From assembly GCA_002633005.1 (NCBI GenBank), contig NMRA01001221.1:1-35357 (forward strand): a stretch of DNA of 35,357 nucleotides, written 5' to 3'. Of the stretch, positions 18,776 to 29,610 are shown one piece after another (position 1 is the stretch's first letter; every line of letters starts with the position of its first letter). The notes under the pieces are model-generated. The model did not search any database. It saw only the letters and a list, made by a program, of their open reading frames with translations, and was not told the origin of the DNA. This DNA comes from Phoronis australis (lineage: Eukaryota; Phoronida; Phoronidae). A program made the translations under genes and the position numbers.

Positions 18776-21700
18776 GGCCTGGTTTATTTGTAGCAGTTAT
18801 CATCTTTTCGAGTAACTGACCTGCATGCTCGTATCGAAACATGTATATGGGTGAAAGTACACCTGTACGACACAGTCCAGCGGCCAGAGAGCGTTAACTT
18901 CTGCTGCACCAGTGGTCTGAAAACAAGGTATACATAATTGTCACCACTTGATGGGATAGGTTCGTGTGAAACTTGGAAAACAAGCGCACGCGTTTGCTTT
19001 AAGCATGCTGCAGAGAATCAAAATGCACTTGATGGAAAATAAATTTGATCACACAGTGTTTGAAATTAGTAAACGAATATAATTTAATTAATAGGATATG
19101 GAACGAGGACGGATGAAATATAAAATAACTCTATTTCAAATCAGCAAGCGGAGGAATGTTAAAAATAATCATACAATTAGAAAACAAAACTATTTAAGAG
19201 GCATGGAACGCGAAAGACAGAATAATTTACATTATTCAAAGTGTTTCTCTGCCACTGAAACAGGATTCAACCTGCTTAACAGTTATTTTCACCGTTTGTT
19301 CGTAAAGAACTGGAATTTCTTGGTTGATTTTTCCCCCTCAAGGCTAAGCACGTCTCCTTATTGGATATCACAAGACATAGCCGTAAAGGCAATGGATATT
19401 GATGTAAGTCCCGACTGTTAATAAAACTAATTGCAAAGGTGTCGTAGTACTCAATTAAATTCTAAAATTCACTTGAATTAGTTTTGGAAGATTGCTTGCC
19501 TCATACTGTTCCTTCGACTTCAGATTCGAAGTGCGATCACTCAATCTGCCGTTTTCTTGTCAGTCAGCTTCTTGTCGGATGATTGTGAGCGCATTTGTCA
19601 TAAGTGGGAGGGAGGTTATAAGCTGTGATGATTACAGAGTTTTTCCTTCGCGGCGCATATTTCTATAATCATCAATTTTGTGATTTTTTTCTGGAAATTG
19701 CCTCACAATGGAAACTGAATAACGTTGTATCAGATAATGTGGGATGGTAATTTCGTCGAGAATTGTTTAGATTATATTTTTGACGAGCTATCGCGTTCCA
19801 TGCCTCTATAAATGATGTCAGCAAGGAATTACTGTAGATCACCTTCTAGATAACACTTTTGACAAAATAAAAAAGTTGCATTACCAGTCAAATAAAATGA
19901 CCAGAAATTTCCAGTCACGATGGCTGTGAAGTAACGGGAAAGTTAGTAAGCAATTGCGGAGTTGCAACCGAATCGATTTAACGATTGCGCATGTCCGGAA
20001 GTTATGATGCGCAAAGGCTATTGGGATTGATTAACGTATGTGGAATGGCCGATTGGTTTGCACGACGTGTGATTTTTGTGCATTTAACTACGCTGCTGTA
20101 TGTATTTCTGCCGCTATTCGCCCTAATAAGCGCCCATGCCCCAATAAATGGCCCCAAGCGTTTTCGGAATTCGCTAAAGTAAACGCCCAGCCAATGAACT
20201 ACTAGCGTAAAATGCCTTACCTGTAGTCTTAACGTCTCCAATTTATCAATTGAAAGATCCGACAGTCCTGAAATTGTAGACCACGAGCCTCACCGTTATG
20301 GCCATATACACTTCCAGCTTACGCCGCGATTCAAAAAAGAAACTCGACTAATGTTAGCACGCGGCCAAGAAGCGCACGCTGCATAATGTACCGGCTGTCA
20401 TCGAAGACATTTAGTCGGGAACTATATATTCATGAATCGGGTAACATAGCCTAGGCAAGAAATAAATATTGGCTCTAATTTCCGAGAGTTTCTAATACCG
20501 TAAAAACGTTTACATTATTTTTAAGAGAAATTCTTTAACTAATCATAATCGTTGTCAAAATGACCTACTGATAGCGAACACATTCACACCCTTACACACT
20601 GAATCTTCCGAAAAATAGCTGTACGGTCACGCATCCACTCAGCCGGCGACTCAATGAGTGACATATCGGTCTTACCGAAACAATTCTCGAACGTTTTTTA
20701 GCAGATTGAGGCCAGCAAGTGCTAAGCTATGTATTAGAATACGTACGCTCTGCTTGACTGCTTGAGTTAATTTCTTTGGATACACTGCACACCTAGATCA
20801 TTACATCGTATTTACTCTGGCAAATGAACTCTGATGACAAGGACACGCACGCTTACCCTCATACACACCCACACATGCAAACTTCAAAACAAACGTCACG
20901 TGACAACAACGTCTGTTCCTCCAGAGATTTTTCTTGTGTTGCGGGCTACAATCTAGTGCAGATTTGGACTTAATCTGCACTTAATCCACACTCCACGAGA
21001 ACTTAAAAATCTTAGAGAAACTATTTGGAAAACTTGAGGAGGATTTCAGGTAAGTTGTTGAGTCTTATTCAAGAATTCAAGCCCTATCGACGATTGCGAG
21101 ACCGGCAGCAACGCATTTGTCGGCGAGATTTCGCCCTGGGATTTCAACACAATTTTCTGAAAAACGATCGTAATTTAACAACGAATTTTGATAGAAATTC
21201 ACCACAATTTTGTAGAAAGTAAATAATAATATCCTGGACTTAATCTTAGCACGTTAATGCATAGTGTGCGTTAACTGACTCGACACTGACAAAACAGGTG
21301 ATTGTGCAGAGGCATTATCCTCAAAATTGCTCAAGTTGGCCTGGTTCTGGTCAAGCGAAAACTAGTTTTTTTACTACCCTCCGCCGTGGAGTACTTGTTA
21401 CTGTTTCTTTCAAGGGAAATATTGCTGGTCAGTTTCCAAGATGCGTTTTCTTGCCGCCCTCAAAATGAGCGCTGCATACTTTATGCCACGAAGTCGGAAA
21501 GAATTCATTAAATTGTCCTTTGCTACCAGCTCTACCGATGTTTCTGACCCATTTTTGCGCAGTTCTTGATCCTTGGGAAACAGGTAGTAACTAAATTCTT
21601 TATCTCGCTAACTGGTATTATAGCAGCCAGGCACACAACACGTATAACCTTTCTGTGGCCGGTTCGCCTCCACGCTTGCCGACGTACTTGTTTACCGACT

Positions 21701-22067
21701 TAACCACAATGCAACATTCTGACCCATTTCCAATATGGCGGCGTTGCAACTCCGCTATTCGGTAATTAGAGCTTTGCCGCCCTAATAATAATTACTAGTA
21801 ATTTTGCGTTGACATAATTAATCGCCATGACAGAAAGCGGCATGTCGTTCTTTTTCTCTCACTGCATGTTCATCAATACGGAAATTGTTAGAACCCTTTT
21901 GCTAAGCACTAATCCATTAAAAGAATTCGTCATGGTATTCCTTGGTGCACGAGTTGTATTTATACCCCCCAACGTTCCTGTTTAGGATGGCAATATCTCC
22001 ACACTCTTGCAAAACTTATACTTGAATCGGTTTTTAAGACTAATACTTAGACTAATTGCTTTTGTAG
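18776..22067. other. Intergenic or intron region with unproven splice signals
   Basis: No recognised gene. Three signals may belong to exons of the gene at 22077: an open frame 19095-19403 that ends in a donor GAT/GTAAGT, a donor TTTCAG/GTAAGT after 21049, and a YY1-like CCAATATGGCGGC at 21730-21742 (a motif common just downstream of animal start sites). None has protein similarity I recognise. Confidence 0.4.
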
Positions 22068-22076
22068 ATTTGCGCA

Positions 22077-23120
22077 ATGTCAGATTTAACGGATAAAATC
22101 TTCCACAAGATTCGCCTTCCTCATCCGAATGGGAATGTGTTTGAGGGTAATGTTGTTCTTAACGGTATATCAGCAAACTCTTGGCTACTTCCGATCGGGA
22201 TCGCTAAGAGGTCCAGTACTACACCCAAAGTTCATGAAGCCATTGTACATAGCATACAGGAGAGAGCAAAGATTGCAGGGTGTGTTATGGGCAGACGCCA
22301 TTTTGAGAAGAGGAGGCAAACAATACCTTGTCATGAAGTAATCAGAGGCAAAGGTTTGCTACCAAGCGACGATAAGCTTAACGACGATGCTCTTAATAGC
22401 TGTAATAAAAGCGATGGAAGAAAGCTATTCAGTTTACACACAATACGAAAGCATCGACCTATGACGTCAGTTTATCGACCTACTCCGGAATCTGACGACT
22501 TCCCTTGCATCGACATTCGGAAAATGGTAACTGACCAAACGGGCACATGCCCAGTAACTTCAGCGCTGGTGCCGTCAGTAGACGTCACAAGTGCAAGGTG
22601 CGTCAGTGCTCTAGAAGTTCGCACACACGCACAAGTATTAGATACTCATTCAACAAGCTTTCGCACACTAGATGCCATGCGCGAAGCGTACAACACAAGA
22701 GTGCGTTCGGCACCAGCGTGGAATACGGAATCCATGAAAATAGAAAATTCGTTCAATTTGGGCATAAGTTCGTTAACGACTGATGCACACAAATCAGGCC
22801 TCAACGATCGCACAGTGACACCGCGGAAACTTTACAGTGGCGGCTATTTTCTTCCGCTTCTTTACGACGAGGAGTTAGAAATACAGCACAGTGCTGGCTG
22901 TCCTTACATGTGCAAAGGGTGTTTCAAGGCTTGTCTTGCTTCTGACTCATATTGGGAAAAGCTTGGAGATCAAGGAGATTGTGCCAATGAAGTTAATAAG
23001 AAACAAGCAAAGCGCCGAGGTAATCACATACAATCTCTCAGCAGGACAGTAAAAAAGCCGATTATATGTATTCCTATTAACCAAGAGATTCTAGACACGC
23101 AATCCCATAAAGTTGCATGA
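22077..23120 (+). CDS. Uncharacterised 347-residue protein, single coding exon
   Basis: I do not recognise this protein. It is the longest non-repetitive open frame of the window. The ATG follows a good acceptor (branch-like CTAAT, then TTGCTTTTGTAG, exon from 22068) and the acceptor's TAG is an in-frame stop, so the ATG at 22077 is the natural start if translation begins in this exon. No signal peptide or membrane segment. It is rich in Arg, Lys, Ser and Thr and looks intracellular. Visible features: KHRPMTSVYRP near 125, RVRSAPAW near 210, and a compact CPYMCKGCFKAC at 275-286 (CX3CX2CX3C), a possible metal site. Codon use is ordinary and no repeat is present. An AATAAA follows at 23461-23466. 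A lineage-specific gene is likely; a domesticated element cannot be excluded. Confidence 0.65.
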   Translation: MSDLTDKIFHKIRLPHPNGNVFEGNVVLNGISANSWLLPIGIAKRSSTTPKVHEAIVHSIQERAKIAGCVMGRRHFEKRRQTIPCHEVIRGKGLLPSDDKLNDDALNSCNKSDGRKLFSLHTIRKHRPMTSVYRPTPESDDFPCIDIRKMVTDQTGTCPVTSALVPSVDVTSARCVSALEVRTHAQVLDTHSTSFRTLDAMREAYNTRVRSAPAWNTESMKIENSFNLGISSLTTDAHKSGLNDRTVTPRKLYSGGYFLPLLYDEELEIQHSAGCPYMCKGCFKACLASDSYWEKLGDQGDCANEVNKKQAKRRGNHIQSLSRTVKKPIICIPINQEILDTQSHKVA

Positions 23121-23460
23121 GTAAACCGATTTTAGAAACGTAAGGGTTTACATGAGCACATTCTGTCGCAAAATACTCACATGACACTTGCGGCGAGAAC
23201 TCTTGACTTATGGAAGGGCAAAAAACGTTTTTACTTCCAACGTGTTCAAATGATTTAACATTCCGTGGTCTTGCATGGTTCCTCGTTTCTCGCAAGAAAC
23301 GTGCTCCGCAGAACGCAACCCAGAACTATATGGAGTCTGGCTGTCCTCGTGTTCTTCAATTCACATTCAATGGAGGACGATTTGGCTGGGTTATCAAGTT
23401 GGCAGAGGACACCTGCTAATGAATTGCTATGGAATGTATGGATATTTTGTTTCTCCACGT

Positions 23461-23466
23461 AATAAA
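23461..23466 (+). terminator. Poly(A) signal AATAAA
   Basis: 341 bp after the stop of the 347-residue frame, the first AATAAA downstream of it, followed by T/G-rich sequence (TTCAGTGTATTTCAAAGGGTTTG). It supports a short 3' UTR for that gene. Confidence 0.45.
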
Positions 23467-25533
23467 TGACATACGTAGACTACCGTTCAGTGTATTTCAA
23501 AGGGTTTGATGCCTTGCGATTTAAATTTCCGTTACATTATAAACGAAATAGTTTTGATTTAGGAGATATCAGGAACAACAAATAGCAAACAAGAAGACTT
23601 GAAGTATTATGAACCACTGTAAGAAAGTAGCACATTTTTGTGTGAGGATCAACCGGAAGTCACTTTCTCTCTCATTGCTCTAGAAGGCACCAATATGAAA
23701 AGTCCGCTATTTGAGGATGGAATCTTGCCCAGTGCCTTGGCAGTTCAGACTCTGGTTTCTCGGATTTAACTTCCAACGTGTTCTACCAACTGAAGTGGCA
23801 AAAACACCACTTTCAAAAAGTCTTCAGGACCATCGCAGGCACTCCTTTCTGTACGTTTTCGCACTAGTTTGTTTTAAATTACTCTCCTCTGATTACGACG
23901 GGTGTGTCCGATTGAAGACATAGCCATAAATGTACATTATGCATTCATGTGAACATGTTCACTCAATTTTTGCAACGAACATAGTTACTTGCATTGCATT
24001 GAATTGTGGGCTACTAGAAGAGCAAAACATTGTGTCATTCCGAACTTATAAGCGGCGGGTTACATACATGTCAACCCTCTCAGGCCCCCACCTGCATCAC
24101 CTTCTGTAAACATCAAAATTTAAAGGAAAAATCCATAATATCTCTAAACTGGATTGCAACGTGACATTTTGACAATTCAATGAAATAAAGACATGCCCAT
24201 ACAAACTAGTGAGCAGCACAGCTTCATTAAACAACATATGAATCGATTATATTCACCATGCACCGCATGTATTCCCATGTTTTTAAATTTTTAGTCAAGG
24301 GATGAATACTCCTGGTTGTACTCAGATGCTGCTTTTTTACAAAGTGTAAGTGTTTATCACAGGGTTTCTGATCACTGCAAATACAAGTGTTCATCTTGCA
24401 CTGCAGTAGTGCTGCTTGAGTGTTCACATTTTTCTTGCAATCTGTGAGGATTTTTCTGACCACTAGAAATCTCTCACAGTCTGCATCACTGTGCGGGGGG
24501 GAGATACGACAGCTTTCATGATTGTTTTCAAAGTGGGAATCTTTCTTCTCCTACGAGATGCTGGATGGAGGCCCAAACCTCGTTCTACCCTGGTGGGTAA
24601 TACGCTCTTTTGTCATCACGGAAATTGGTAATAGCTTTAAATAAATACTGAAGTTTTTTTGAAGGATCTGCATTACTTTATTTGTACGCCCGTATTTTTC
24701 GTTTATTGAACCAAATCCATATAAAATACGGTCATTCTTTATACTAGGTTTACATGTCACTGCGGGCGCAGGAATCGGCAGAAAACATCGGTTTAGTTCA
24801 ATTATGATTAAAACCATGGAATAACATCTCCTAAAAACAACACCCATACAATTTCCAATTATCTGACGTTAGAATGGGTATGCTTAATTTACTTTGCCGA
24901 CACCGCTGGGTCAACCAGATGGACGTCTGATTGGCTTCCGATTACTACTTCCGGTTTGCAGACCAATCAGATGTCTTAACCGCTTGTCCAGACGGAACCG
25001 GCGAAGACAATCAAGTGCAGCCATAGTGTGAAACTTCTTCCATTAATTACTAGCCTTTTTGGGCTGTCTACGCATAAAGTATAGTTTTCAAGATGACCAA
25101 ACTGTGTGGTATATTTTAATTACCATTCGTTAAGAAGTGGGACAATCACTCCAAACAGTTTCCTGTTTGACTATGTGAGACGAGCGGGTGAAACACGCGT
25201 TGAATGACTTCCACCACAACGTCTTCTCTTACTCCGCCCTATTTGTCCACTAGACTGCGCGCCAGTAGGGCACTGTAACCGCCGCTGTATACTACTGCTG
25301 GGCTCATCACTACTTTACATAAAGAAGTTAGCCATTCATCGCCCCAATGCCAACAACATTTTGATGTTGGATGAAAATTGGTAATGTCGACAAAAATTGA
25401 AATATTGAAGGGTGCGAGGTCAATCGTCCTTCACTTGTCCGTTCAGTAGTCTCTACTTTTCGAAAAGTAGGCCAACCTGCTCACCAGGCATTTTTAGGGT
25501 GTTTTGTAAAGATTTATAATTTCTGCTGATATC
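23467..25533. other. Intergenic, no gene recognised
   Basis: Open frames on the minus strand at 24227-24463 and 24551-24847 carry no domain. A short imperfect hairpin with CCAAT-type arms lies at 24922-24975 (GACGTCTGATTGG against CCAATCAGATGTC). Nothing else stands out. Confidence 0.45.
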
Positions 25534-25861
25534 AAAAGGCTTTGTTCAGGCCAAGATAGTATTATTATTATTATTATTATTATTAATATTATTATTAGTA
25601 GTAGTAGTAGTAGTAGTCATAGTAGTTGTCGTAGTAGTAGTCGTAGTAGTTGTCGTAGTAGTAGTCGTAGTCGTTGTCGTAGTAGTCGTAGTCGTAGTAG
25701 TCGTAGTCGTAGTAGTAGTAGTAGTAATAGTAGTAGTAGCAGTCGTAGTAGCAGTAGCAGTACTAGTACACTTAATTCACATATTAAGACAAAAAATACA
25801 CTTGATGCAGATTTACGCTTATGGAGACTCCTTGAAGGACCCAAAAGTTCCGCTGACCACG
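25534..25861 (-). mobile_element. Short, 5'-truncated copy of non-LTR retrotransposon A
   Basis: Carries only the 3' end of the element found in full at 29350-31038: the terminal CTTGGCCTGAACAAAG (in reverse at 25536-25555), an ATT/AAT repeat (25561-25597), a TAG/TCG trinucleotide repeat (25598-25767), then the unique block with TGATGCAGATTTACGCTTATG. The match stops at 25861 after GACCACG. Such 5' truncation is typical of LINE insertions. Frames running through the trinucleotide repeat are artefacts. Confidence 0.75.
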
Positions 25862-26640
25862 CAGGCCACATAGAACGACTCCTGGGTGAGTCTTCAGTTT
25901 AGAAACCCTTGTTCTCAGTGGTTTGGTCTAAAAGTAGATGCCTGGCTTGTACTTTTCAAAACCCTGGTAGGGTGTACCATCACGTCATGGGTAACATGTT
26001 CGTTGAAGCTCGCCTCACATTAACAGTGAACTTGTTTCCGGGAATGCGAATAAATTCGTTTGTGAAACTAAAATTATGCTTGATGTACATGTAGTGCTCA
26101 TAGCAATTTAATGGAAATATGCTGTGTTGTTGTTCAGTTTTGATACGAAAGTAACACAGGAACGAAACAAAATGTGATTAATTCATTGCACCACACTTAT
26201 TTTGTAACCTTTTTCACGTTTTATAAGTAAAAAGTTCATTACTGTTCGACACATCAGAATGCGTTCCCGATCGCATAAACAAACACAAATTTGCGTTCCC
26301 GATCGCATATTTCAACAGAAAAGCGTCGAAAAATCAGAGATCCTGACAAAACTACAAAAAAACAAGCGTTACGCTATATTTTTGCACGTCATTTCTTCAT
26401 AACTCCATGGTCAATTTATTGATTTAGTGCCAAAAATAACGGCAATTTGCCAAAATGACATTCAAATCACCTTTGGCTTAAGCGATGCCTCGGTCAAAGT
26501 AACGTTTCTCCTATTATTGGGAGAGACACTAGCCTAAACCTCTACTTGCCCTTCCTAAATGTATTACGTCTTGAAGTCATTTCTCTGTTTTCACATTGGT
26601 AGTAAAAACAACGAAAATTCATCAAATTTACTCAACTTGC
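25862..26640. other. Non-coding, no gene seen
   Basis: Contains an 18-bp direct repeat (TGCGTTCCCGATCGCATA-like at 26260 and 26292, 32 bp apart). No other structure. Confidence 0.45.
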
Positions 26641-26689
26641 CTGGCTTTGCTTCTCGCGCCATATTTTGTTCTTGATCGCCTTCCGGTCG

Positions 26690-27138
26690 TTCTCGATCGC
26701 GGGTTGGCCGGGGTGTTGTCGGCGAGTCATTACGAGTATCGAAAGCAGTTGTGGGAAAAGTAGTGTGAGAAAAGTTTGTGCAGCTGCCCTCATTTCAGTA
26801 GGTATGCCTACAGTTTGTAGGGTTTTCCGAAGACGGGGAGACGAGGAAAGTTAAAAACAGTTTGCTTCTCTGTCAACTACATTTCACATCATACATGTAG
26901 TTTAGTTATCTATAATTCCTCAATCCCCGAATGATATTCCAGAGTTTGCAGATTTCTAAGTAGACGTTTCGTCCCGTTCACTGATGAACTCTGAGTGCCT
27001 GAACAGGAAGTGTTTTTTAACTCACGCCCCAAATGTCAGCTAACTTGATACATCCCGATAAAATGCAAAGATGCAGTATCAATGTTTTGACACCAGAGTA
27101 GGCCTACACAGCAGTGGGTTCTATGTCAAGAGTGAACA
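26690..27138. repeat. Segment B, copy 1 of a local duplication
   Basis: Similar in the same orientation to 27650-28005. Shared landmarks in order: GTCGGCGAGTCAT, CGAAAGCAGTT, TGTAGGGTTT, CTATAATTCCTCAATCC, TTTCTAAGTAGACGT, CGTCCCGTTCACTG, TAGGCCTACACAGCA and TATGTCAAGA. About 80 percent alike with small indels. No coding frame. Confidence 0.75.
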
Positions 27139-27649
27139 AAGGTTGACCAGGGCCCGGTCTCCAATCTCCGTACTCAGACTCGAATCATGCTCAAACTCAC
27201 ACTTCATACTCAACTCGAGTACAGACTCAGCTTTGGTGTATTCAATGTCATACTCGAAAAATCTGTACTCGAAATTTCGAGCACGTACTCAGTTTTCGAG
27301 TGTACTCGAACTGAAGTGTATCTCATCTATATTTCGAGTACGATTTTGAGTAAAAATTTGGAGTCTATGCTCTAATTTCAAGTTTGGTATGGCAGTGTGC
27401 TTGAAATCGTACTCGAAAATAAATACGAGCCAGAGAACAAAATGTCGAAAGGGAACCAAGAAACGCAGCAAATCTGAAAAAATAAGTCCTCTTACCGTAT
27501 CTCAGCACTTCAATTTCAGTTCAGAGATAATACTTTTCATCTTAAATCTTCTTATTCTTCACCTTATTAACGCGCCGTATCACTGTATGTTATGGCCGCC
27601 ATTCTACATTATGTACCTCTACAATTCCTGGCAACAGGCGCATTGTAAT

Positions 27650-28005
27650 CCCTGGTCGGCGAGTCATAACAAGCGTCGAAAGCAGTTTGTGCTGCTCTTA
27701 TTTCGGTATGTGTGCCTACGTTTTGTAGGGTTTCCAAAAGACGAGGTACATTTCTCATCATAACTTAGTCATCTATAATTCCTCAATCCACAAACGGAAT
27801 TCCAGATTTTGTTTGCCGATTTCTAAGTAGACGTCTCGTCCCGTTCACTGCCACTGGTGAACTCTGAATACCTGCACAAGTATTGTTTTTTAACTCACGT
27901 GCCAAATGTCAACTCACTTGACACATCCCAGTAAAATACAAAGATACAATATCAAAGTTTGACATCAGCTTAGGCCTACACAGCAATGGGTTTATGTCAA
28001 GACTG
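27650..28005. repeat. Segment B, copy 2
   Basis: Direct copy of 26690-27138 (see that entry). It differs by a 9-bp insertion near 27850 and a deletion near 27700. It runs straight into segment C, whereas copy 1 runs into the left 32-bp repeat. Confidence 0.75.
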
Positions 28006-28029
28006 AATTGGCAACAGAGATGTAATGTG

Positions 28030-28489
28030 ATAAGCTGTTACATATTTCTTAAGACATTTTCGGGACTGGGTGAGGAACTCAAGAAGTAAAGCTTAATAAT
28101 TGCCAAGTGTATCAAAGAAATGGCATAAGAATACTTATTGAAACTAAAAAATGAATAACAGTTGCAGAACACTCAAAATTCCACGTTATAGACACACTCT
28201 TGTAGTTGTAGCGACAGCAGACAATAATGTAGGCCTAGTTGTTGGGGGTGGTCTATTCCTGGACAATAGGAAGCGATGAATCAGCGCGGCTTTGCGTGAT
28301 TTTGCATTTCACATCATAAAGAGTTCCATAGCAACTCGAGTATTAGTGTCAGATTTGAGTACGTTTGGAGTCTACTCGAAATCCGACATTAGATACGCTT
28401 TTTTGAGTACGACTCCAGTGAGCACGATTTTGAGTATGAAATTTCGAGTATGAGTATGAGTCTGAGTACGGAGATTGGAGACCGGGCCC
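28030..28489. repeat. Segment C, copy 1
   Basis: Direct copy of 28875-29326, ends 837 bp apart. Shared blocks: TGTGATAAGCTG, CTTAAGACATTTT, TGCTTAATAATTG-like, GTAGCGACAGCAGAC, TTTTGCATTTCACATCATAA, AGAGTTCCATAGCAACTCGA, TACGTTTGGAGTCTACTCGA, then the 32-bp end. Confidence 0.8.
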
Positions 28490-28870
28490 AGGAACCAAAC
28501 ACACGAGGCCTTAATGGCAATTGGCGTTTCGGGCTGACGTGGACAACCGGCTAACTGAAGAAGAACACCGCCGCTGGCAATTAAGGTACAAATTTTTGCA
28601 ATTCGACCTCCCGTCAAAGAAAATGTGCAATTCGAACTCCCCCTTAGAAATGTTGGTTGCAGGCCAGTGATATGGTACCTGACCTCCGGACCGGGGTCAC
28701 CGGCCCACCACTGCATCACTGAAAAAGAAAAAAAATTCAATATGCCGTCAATAGGTGGTTTGGCGATGCCAACTTTAGGAGTAAATGCCTCAAGGGTAGG
28801 GGAAGTCGAACCCATTTTTCCCCCTGGCTAAATCAGACATTGAGATTGTAACTGCCTCTGTTCCGTCTTT
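28490..28870. other. Unique spacer between the two C copies
   Basis: Not shared with the neighbouring copies. Contains a pair of TGCAATTCGA(A/C)CTCCC motifs (28598 and 28626) and an A-rich run at 28721-28740. No gene recognised. Confidence 0.45.
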
Positions 28871-28874
28871 GACT

Positions 28875-29326
28875 TTGATGTGATAAGCTGGTAGAAACTT
28901 CTTAAGACATTTTTGGGATTGAGATAAAAAAAACAAGAAGTTATGCTTAATAATTGGCAAATGTATCAAGAAGTCTATAAGTTTTTGGTATAAGAATATC
29001 GTATTGTAACTGAAAAAATGAATTACAGAACACTCGGCATTCTACGTTCTCTTCTAATTGTAGCGACAGCAGACGATAATGTACATGTAATTACTAGGGT
29101 CTATGCGAACAAGGAGCGCCGAATCAGTGCGACTTTGCTTGGTTTTGCATTTCACATCATAAAGAGTTCCATAGCAACTCGAGTACGATTTTCAGATTTG
29201 AGTACGTTTGGAGTCTACTCGAAATGCGACATTAAAGACGCTTTTTTGACTCCAGTGAGCACAATTTTGAGTATAAAATATCGAGTATGAGTATGAGTCT
29301 GAGTACGGAGATTGGAGACTGGGCCC
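28875..29326. repeat. Segment C, copy 2
   Basis: See copy 1. The right end GGAGATTGGAGACTGGGCCC differs from the other ends at one base. Its left partner end is missing, so if C is the right half of an element this copy is truncated. Confidence 0.8.
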
Positions 29327-29349
29327 AGGTCTGAGATTTCGAGGCTTGA

Positions 29350-29371
29350 AAAGACTTTGTTCAGGCCAAGA

Positions 29372-29405
<34 letters not shown>

Positions 29406-29559
29406 TTATTATTATTATTATTATTATTAGTAGTAGTAGTCGTAGTAGTCGTAGTAGTAGTCGTAGAAGTAGTCGTAGTATTAGTCGTAGTAGTAGTCGT
29501 AGTAGTCGTAGTAGTAGTCGTAGTCGTAGTCGTAGTAGTAGTAGTATTAGTATTAGTAT

Positions 29560-29610
<51 letters not shown>

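Larger units (their letters stand above)
27150..28489. mobile_element. Inverted-repeat-bounded interval with a perfect 32-bp terminal repeat
   Basis: 27150-27181 and 28458-28489 are exact inverted copies over 32 bp (GGGCCCGGTCTCCAATCTCC then GTACTCAGACTC). Both ends continue inward into a degenerate series of ACTCGA/TCGAGTA units (27182-27420 and about 28335-28457). The 1340-bp interior holds segment B copy 2 and segment C copy 1 and no transposase. It may be a non-autonomous DNA element. A third right end (one mismatch) stands at 29295-29326. Confidence 0.65.

Noticed and set aside
25617-25871. Leu/Arg-rich minus-strand frame
   Set aside because: Translation of the TAG/TCG trinucleotide tract in the 3' end of retrotransposon A.
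26260-26309. Pair of 17-18 bp direct repeats with GATCGC core
   Set aside because: Only two units, no array, no neighbouring feature; not a CRISPR-like or regulatory structure that can be supported.
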